A stretch of 8,865 nt of DNA from Acidobacteriota bacterium (GTDB lineage Bacteria > Acidobacteriota > Polarisedimenticolia > JAPUIV01): the NCBI GenBank assembly GCA_027296665.1, contig JAPUIV010000061.1, positions 1-8,865 on the forward strand, given 5' to 3'. Below the pieces are notes generated by a model, which was not told where the DNA came from, searched no databases, and worked only from the letters and a program-made list of their open reading frames with translations. The translations under genes were made by a program, and so were the position numbers. Below, one piece after another: positions 6,347 to 8,865 of the stretch (positions are counted from its first letter, which is position 1; each line of letters opens with the position of its first letter).

Positions 6347-7187
6347 GGCGGCAAATAAGACCGAAAAAATTCCCGGCGGGGATCCGTTGGTGCGCAGCCC
6401 CAAGAACCGGCACATCCAGGACTTTCGCCGCCTGGACGGCGACCCGGGATTGCGTGATCAACGGTCGGTCCTGCTGGCCGAAGGGATCAAGGTCATGGAG
6501 ATCGCCGATCAGGCCGGCCTTGAGATCGAAACCCTCCTGATATCGCCGAGGGTGGAAGAACAAACCCAGGGACATGCCCTCCTCCTGAAATTGCGATCCA
6601 GGGGGATCGTGCCGATCCATCTGACCAAGGCCTTGATGGATTATACCTACGGTAGCCAGGGGCATCAAGGGATCCTCGGCGTGATCCGAAGGCCGGCGGG
6701 GAAACTCGAGCCTCTCCTGATTCCCGGTTCCGAACCGCTCTTTTTTTACGGGATCGGCATTCAGGATCCGGGAAACGTGGGGGCACTGGTACGGAGCGCG
6801 GACGCCTTCGGCGCGGCGGGCGTACTCCTGTCACCCGGTACGGCCGATCCATACGGGCGCCGGGCGGTACGCGCATCGATGGGTTCAACGCTCCGGATCC
6901 CGGTGATCAAAAAATGCGAGACGCGGGATACCCTGGTCCGCCTCCGGTCGGCGGGGATCCGTTGCCTGGCGACCGATTCCCGCCGCGGCACGGTTCCCTG
7001 GCAGGCAAATCTGAAGGGAGGGATCGCGGTACTGTTCGGCGCGGAGGGAACAGGATTGTCCGAGGAGGTACTAGGGAGCGTCGACGCCACCATCCGGATC
7101 CCGATGCGGGCCGGGGTGGATTCAATTAACGTGGCGGCGGCCGCCAGCCTCATCGGATACGAGACCGCCCGGAGAAGGGCGCGGTAG
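6345..7187 (+). CDS. TrmH/SpoU-family RNA 2'-O-ribose methyltransferase, 280 aa
   Basis: Probable S-adenosylmethionine-dependent methylase of a ribose in rRNA or tRNA. The N-terminal part (about 17-113) matches the SpoU substrate-binding domain, beginning RSPKNRHIQDFRRL, with LLAEGIKVM (43-51) and SQGHQGILGVI (104-114). The catalytic knotted SPOUT domain shows the three family motifs: NVGALVRSADAFG (144-156), LFGAEGTGLSEEV (230-242), and RIPMRAGVDSINVAAA (251-266). The frame is open back to 6243, but the added residues look like an antisense shadow of the neighbouring gene, so the ATG at 6345 is preferred. TTG and GTG codons near 6387-6392 are possible later starts that would remove the overlap with the tsaC start. 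The closest relatives by domain layout are RlmB/TsnR-type rRNA methylases, but the target base cannot be named. The last 66 bases are shared with the antisense histidine kinase gene. Confidence 0.9.
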   Translation: MAANKTEKIPGGDPLVRSPKNRHIQDFRRLDGDPGLRDQRSVLLAEGIKVMEIADQAGLEIETLLISPRVEEQTQGHALLLKLRSRGIVPIHLTKALMDYTYGSQGHQGILGVIRRPAGKLEPLLIPGSEPLFFYGIGIQDPGNVGALVRSADAFGAAGVLLSPGTADPYGRRAVRASMGSTLRIPVIKKCETRDTLVRLRSAGIRCLATDSRRGTVPWQANLKGGIAVLFGAEGTGLSEEVLGSVDATIRIPMRAGVDSINVAAAASLIGYETARRRAR

Positions 7188-8612
7188 GCTGAAGAAGAAC
7201 GCCGTGCCGACCGAAAGTTCGCTCACTACCCGGATGTCGCAACCGTGACTTTCCAGGATCGATTTAACAATCGATAGTCCCAGGCCCGTTCCCTCCCGGC
7301 GGGAAGAGCCACTTGTGTCGACGCGGTAATATCGATCGAAGAGGCGGGAAATGGCGGTGCGCGGGATGCCGATACCGGTGTCCCGGACCTCCACCTCCAG
7401 GAATCGCTCGTCACGGGCCCGGACGGTCAGGGTAACCGCCCCTCCCTTTCGATTGAACTTCACCGCATTGTGCAGAAGATTTGTCAAGACCTGTTGGATT
7501 TTTTCCCTATCCCCCCGAACCTGCAGCGACTCGCTCTCGTAGGAAGTGGTGATCGATATTCTCCGGTGGGCGACCTTTTCCTGCACCATTTCAATCGCCT
7601 CGTCCACGACTTTCCACAGAGGGAAATCTTCGGTCCGCAGTTCCTCCTTCCCGGGTTTTCGCCGCGGTGCATTCAGCAACTCATCAATCCTCATGATCAA
7701 ACGGTCGATGTTCCGGAGACTGATCCGCAACCCCTTCTTCTGCTCGGCGGTCACTGGACCCATCTTCCCCATCAGTATCATCTCGGTGTAGCCCTTCACC
7801 GAAACGAGCGGCGTTTGCAGTTCATGGGATACGTTGGCCAGGAGAGCGGCGTTCCCTTTTTCCCCATCGGTTCGAGATACTCCCGCGGATGCCGACCCGG
7901 ACGACGGAGATTGGTTTTCGGGGGAGGCGCTTGGCCTGTCCGGCTCGGGGGAAAAAGTATCCGGTCGATTCTCCGGAATGGTTTCGGGCCCGATCGTGGC
8001 TACCAGGATCGGGGACAGGGAGATCAGGACCATCCGTTCCCCGCCGACCGTGACCCGGACCCCCGTGAGGGAAACCGGGGAACGGGGGAAATGTCCCATC
8101 CTCAATCTGATGGAAAGATTGCAATGGGCCGAAACGCCCCGTTCCAGCATGCCGATTCCTTCCACGTACCGGAGGAGATCCTCCGGCGCGACGAAATCCT
8201 TGAACTCCCTGCCGGTCAAGGCCTCGGGGGTAGATCCCACCTGGCGGGCGAATTCCCGGGTCCCGCACCGGATGAGGCCTCGAGACAGGATCAGTACGGC
8301 CCCGGGTACCTGGCGAAGGATGGTTCCCGTCTCGTTGGAATCCTCCCCGGAGGGTGGTGGGGTTTGATGTTTGGGGTCAGGATTTCCGACCTCGATTTTC
8401 CGGACCGGATCGGGTTGCGGAGAACGGGCGGTCCCGGATCCGGTTCCCGCCGTTCCGGCTCCGAGCCAGGAAAGGGCGGAAATGATCAAAAGGGAAAGCC
8501 CCACCACCAGGAGAACCAGCGCGAGAATCCCCATGTGGACAGGATCGAGGAACCAGTCGGTCATGGGGCCCCGGATGGCCGCCCAGCCGATCGAATGAAC
8601 AAAACTATCCAT
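7122..8612 (-). CDS. PAS-containing sensor histidine kinase, single membrane segment, 496 aa
   Basis: Autophosphorylating sensor kinase of a two-component system. Residues about 26-50 form one membrane segment with almost nothing outside, so the signal is probably sensed in the membrane or cytoplasm. A PAS-like domain spans about 94-205 (GTILRQVPGAVLILS start, then LTGREFKDFVAPEDL). A Pro/Ser-rich, probably disordered linker spans 206-250. HisKA follows with the phosphoacceptor His263 in NVSHELQTPL, then a HATPase domain: N box NLLHNAVKF (378-386, Asn382), G1 DTGIGIP (411-417), F box LFDRYYRVD (424-432), G2 GTGLGLSIVK (441-450) and GTAFFFSLP (469-477). The domain normally ends here; the last 18 residues come from the antisense overlap with the methyltransferase gene. 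Starts at 8612 or Met17 (8564) are both possible; neither has a strong ribosome binding site. It lies 76 bases downstream of an EAL-domain gene, perhaps co-transcribed. No response regulator is visible in the window. Confidence 0.92.
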   Translation of the reverse strand: MDSFVHSIGWAAIRGPMTDWFLDPVHMGILALVLLVVGLSLLIISALSWLGAGTAGTGSGTARSPQPDPVRKIEVGNPDPKHQTPPPSGEDSNETGTILRQVPGAVLILSRGLIRCGTREFARQVGSTPEALTGREFKDFVAPEDLLRYVEGIGMLERGVSAHCNLSIRLRMGHFPRSPVSLTGVRVTVGGERMVLISLSPILVATIGPETIPENRPDTFSPEPDRPSASPENQSPSSGSASAGVSRTDGEKGNAALLANVSHELQTPLVSVKGYTEMILMGKMGPVTAEQKKGLRISLRNIDRLIMRIDELLNAPRRKPGKEELRTEDFPLWKVVDEAIEMVQEKVAHRRISITTSYESESLQVRGDREKIQQVLTNLLHNAVKFNRKGGAVTLTVRARDERFLEVEVRDTGIGIPRTAISRLFDRYYRVDTSGSSRREGTGLGLSIVKSILESHGCDIRVVSELSVGTAFFFSLPRPSPGGLVSDEAGGRRHVN

Positions 8613-8688
8613 ATGCCGCCCACGCCCTTCACGAGGTGCCGGATCCGGGTGCTAGAGAACCCGAATACTCCGCAGGGGTCGAAAAAAA

Positions 8689-8865
8689 TCAAGAATCGCG
8701 CAGGTGAGATCGGGATACAGTGGGAAAGGGTGGGGCGGGCCGGGCGAAGTAATACCCTTGACCGTACTGGACGCCGCATTCCAACAAGGCCTGCATCTCC
8801 TCCCGCCGTTCGATCCCCTCGGCGATGACACAGGCCCGGATCTTTTCCCCCATTTCGGCCAGGGA
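8689..8865 (-). CDS. EAL-domain protein, C-terminal 58 residues (runs off the right edge)
   Basis: The minus-strand frame is open from the window edge to a TGA at 8691-8689. It gives the recognisable end of an EAL domain, the c-di-GMP phosphodiesterase fold: VIAEGIERREEMQALLECG (13-31 of the visible part), then VQYGQGYYFARP (32-43). AEGxE and GQGYxFxRP are the last two conserved blocks of this family. A short tail of about 15 residues follows, so EAL is the C-terminal domain. The EAL signature and metal ligands lie outside the window, so activity cannot be judged, nor whether GGDEF, PAS or receiver domains precede it. Same strand as, and 76 bases upstream of, the histidine kinase. Confidence 0.9.
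   Translation of the reverse strand, partial: SLAEMGEKIRACVIAEGIERREEMQALLECGVQYGQGYYFARPAPPFPTVSRSHLRDS

Noticed and set aside
8613..8700. Possible terminator or promoter between the EAL and kinase genes (a T run right after the EAL stop)
   Set aside because: The T run in the minus transcript is not preceded by a stable hairpin. A TTGATT lies there, but the best -10-like hexamer is 19 bases away, so neither call is supported.
7470..8828. Long open plus-strand frame (452 codons) antisense to the histidine kinase
   Set aside because: It lies opposite a gene with full PAS, HisKA and HATPase motifs. Its translation is Gly/Arg/Pro-rich without recognisable domains, the usual shadow in G+C-rich DNA.

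Overview
The window is G+C-rich (by eye near 60%, not counted), densely coding DNA from a Gram-negative (diderm) bacterium. The diderm reading rests on an EnvC-like exported coiled-coil protein, an AnmK cell-wall recycling kinase and a secreted or lipidated solute-binding protein. I cannot place the organism more precisely from these families. I see no mobile elements, tRNA or rRNA genes, or CRISPR arrays, and no stretch over 300 bases lacks a gene. The largest non-coding gap is 208 bases (2760-2967).

Layout: eight genes, two of them cut by the window edges. (1) On the minus strand at the left, an AP-superfamily phosphatase/phosphodiesterase (504-2759) is followed by, and overlaps by 20 bases, the start of an EnvC/M23-type coiled-coil protein (1-523, partial). 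(2) Divergent from these, after a promoter region with a strong sigma70-like site for the minus genes and a weaker one for the plus genes, comes an ATGA-coupled pair: anmK (2968-4164) and a family-5 (Dpp/Opp-type) solute-binding protein (4161-5687). (3) A Sua5/YrdC/TsaC threonylcarbamoyl-AMP synthase (5693-6346, minus) faces the solute-binding gene tail to tail. Its start codon overlaps head to head with that of a TrmH/SpoU RNA methyltransferase (6345-7187, plus). (4) The methyltransferase overlaps tail to tail, by 66 bases, a PAS-containing sensor histidine kinase (7122-8612, minus). That kinase lies downstream of the C-terminus of an EAL-domain protein (8689-8865, partial).

Functionally, the left two thirds read as an envelope locus. 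It has an exported EnvC-like probable murein-hydrolase regulator, an inner-membrane-anchored AP-superfamily enzyme, the cytoplasmic kinase that salvages anhydro-MurNAc, and a binding protein that could capture peptides, possibly murein peptides. That link is an inference from gene order. The right third is housekeeping (tRNA t6A synthesis, RNA ribose methylation) and signalling (histidine kinase, c-di-GMP phosphodiesterase). Gene packing is extreme: 4-, 20- and 66-base overlaps, a 2-base start-codon overlap and a 5-base convergent gap.
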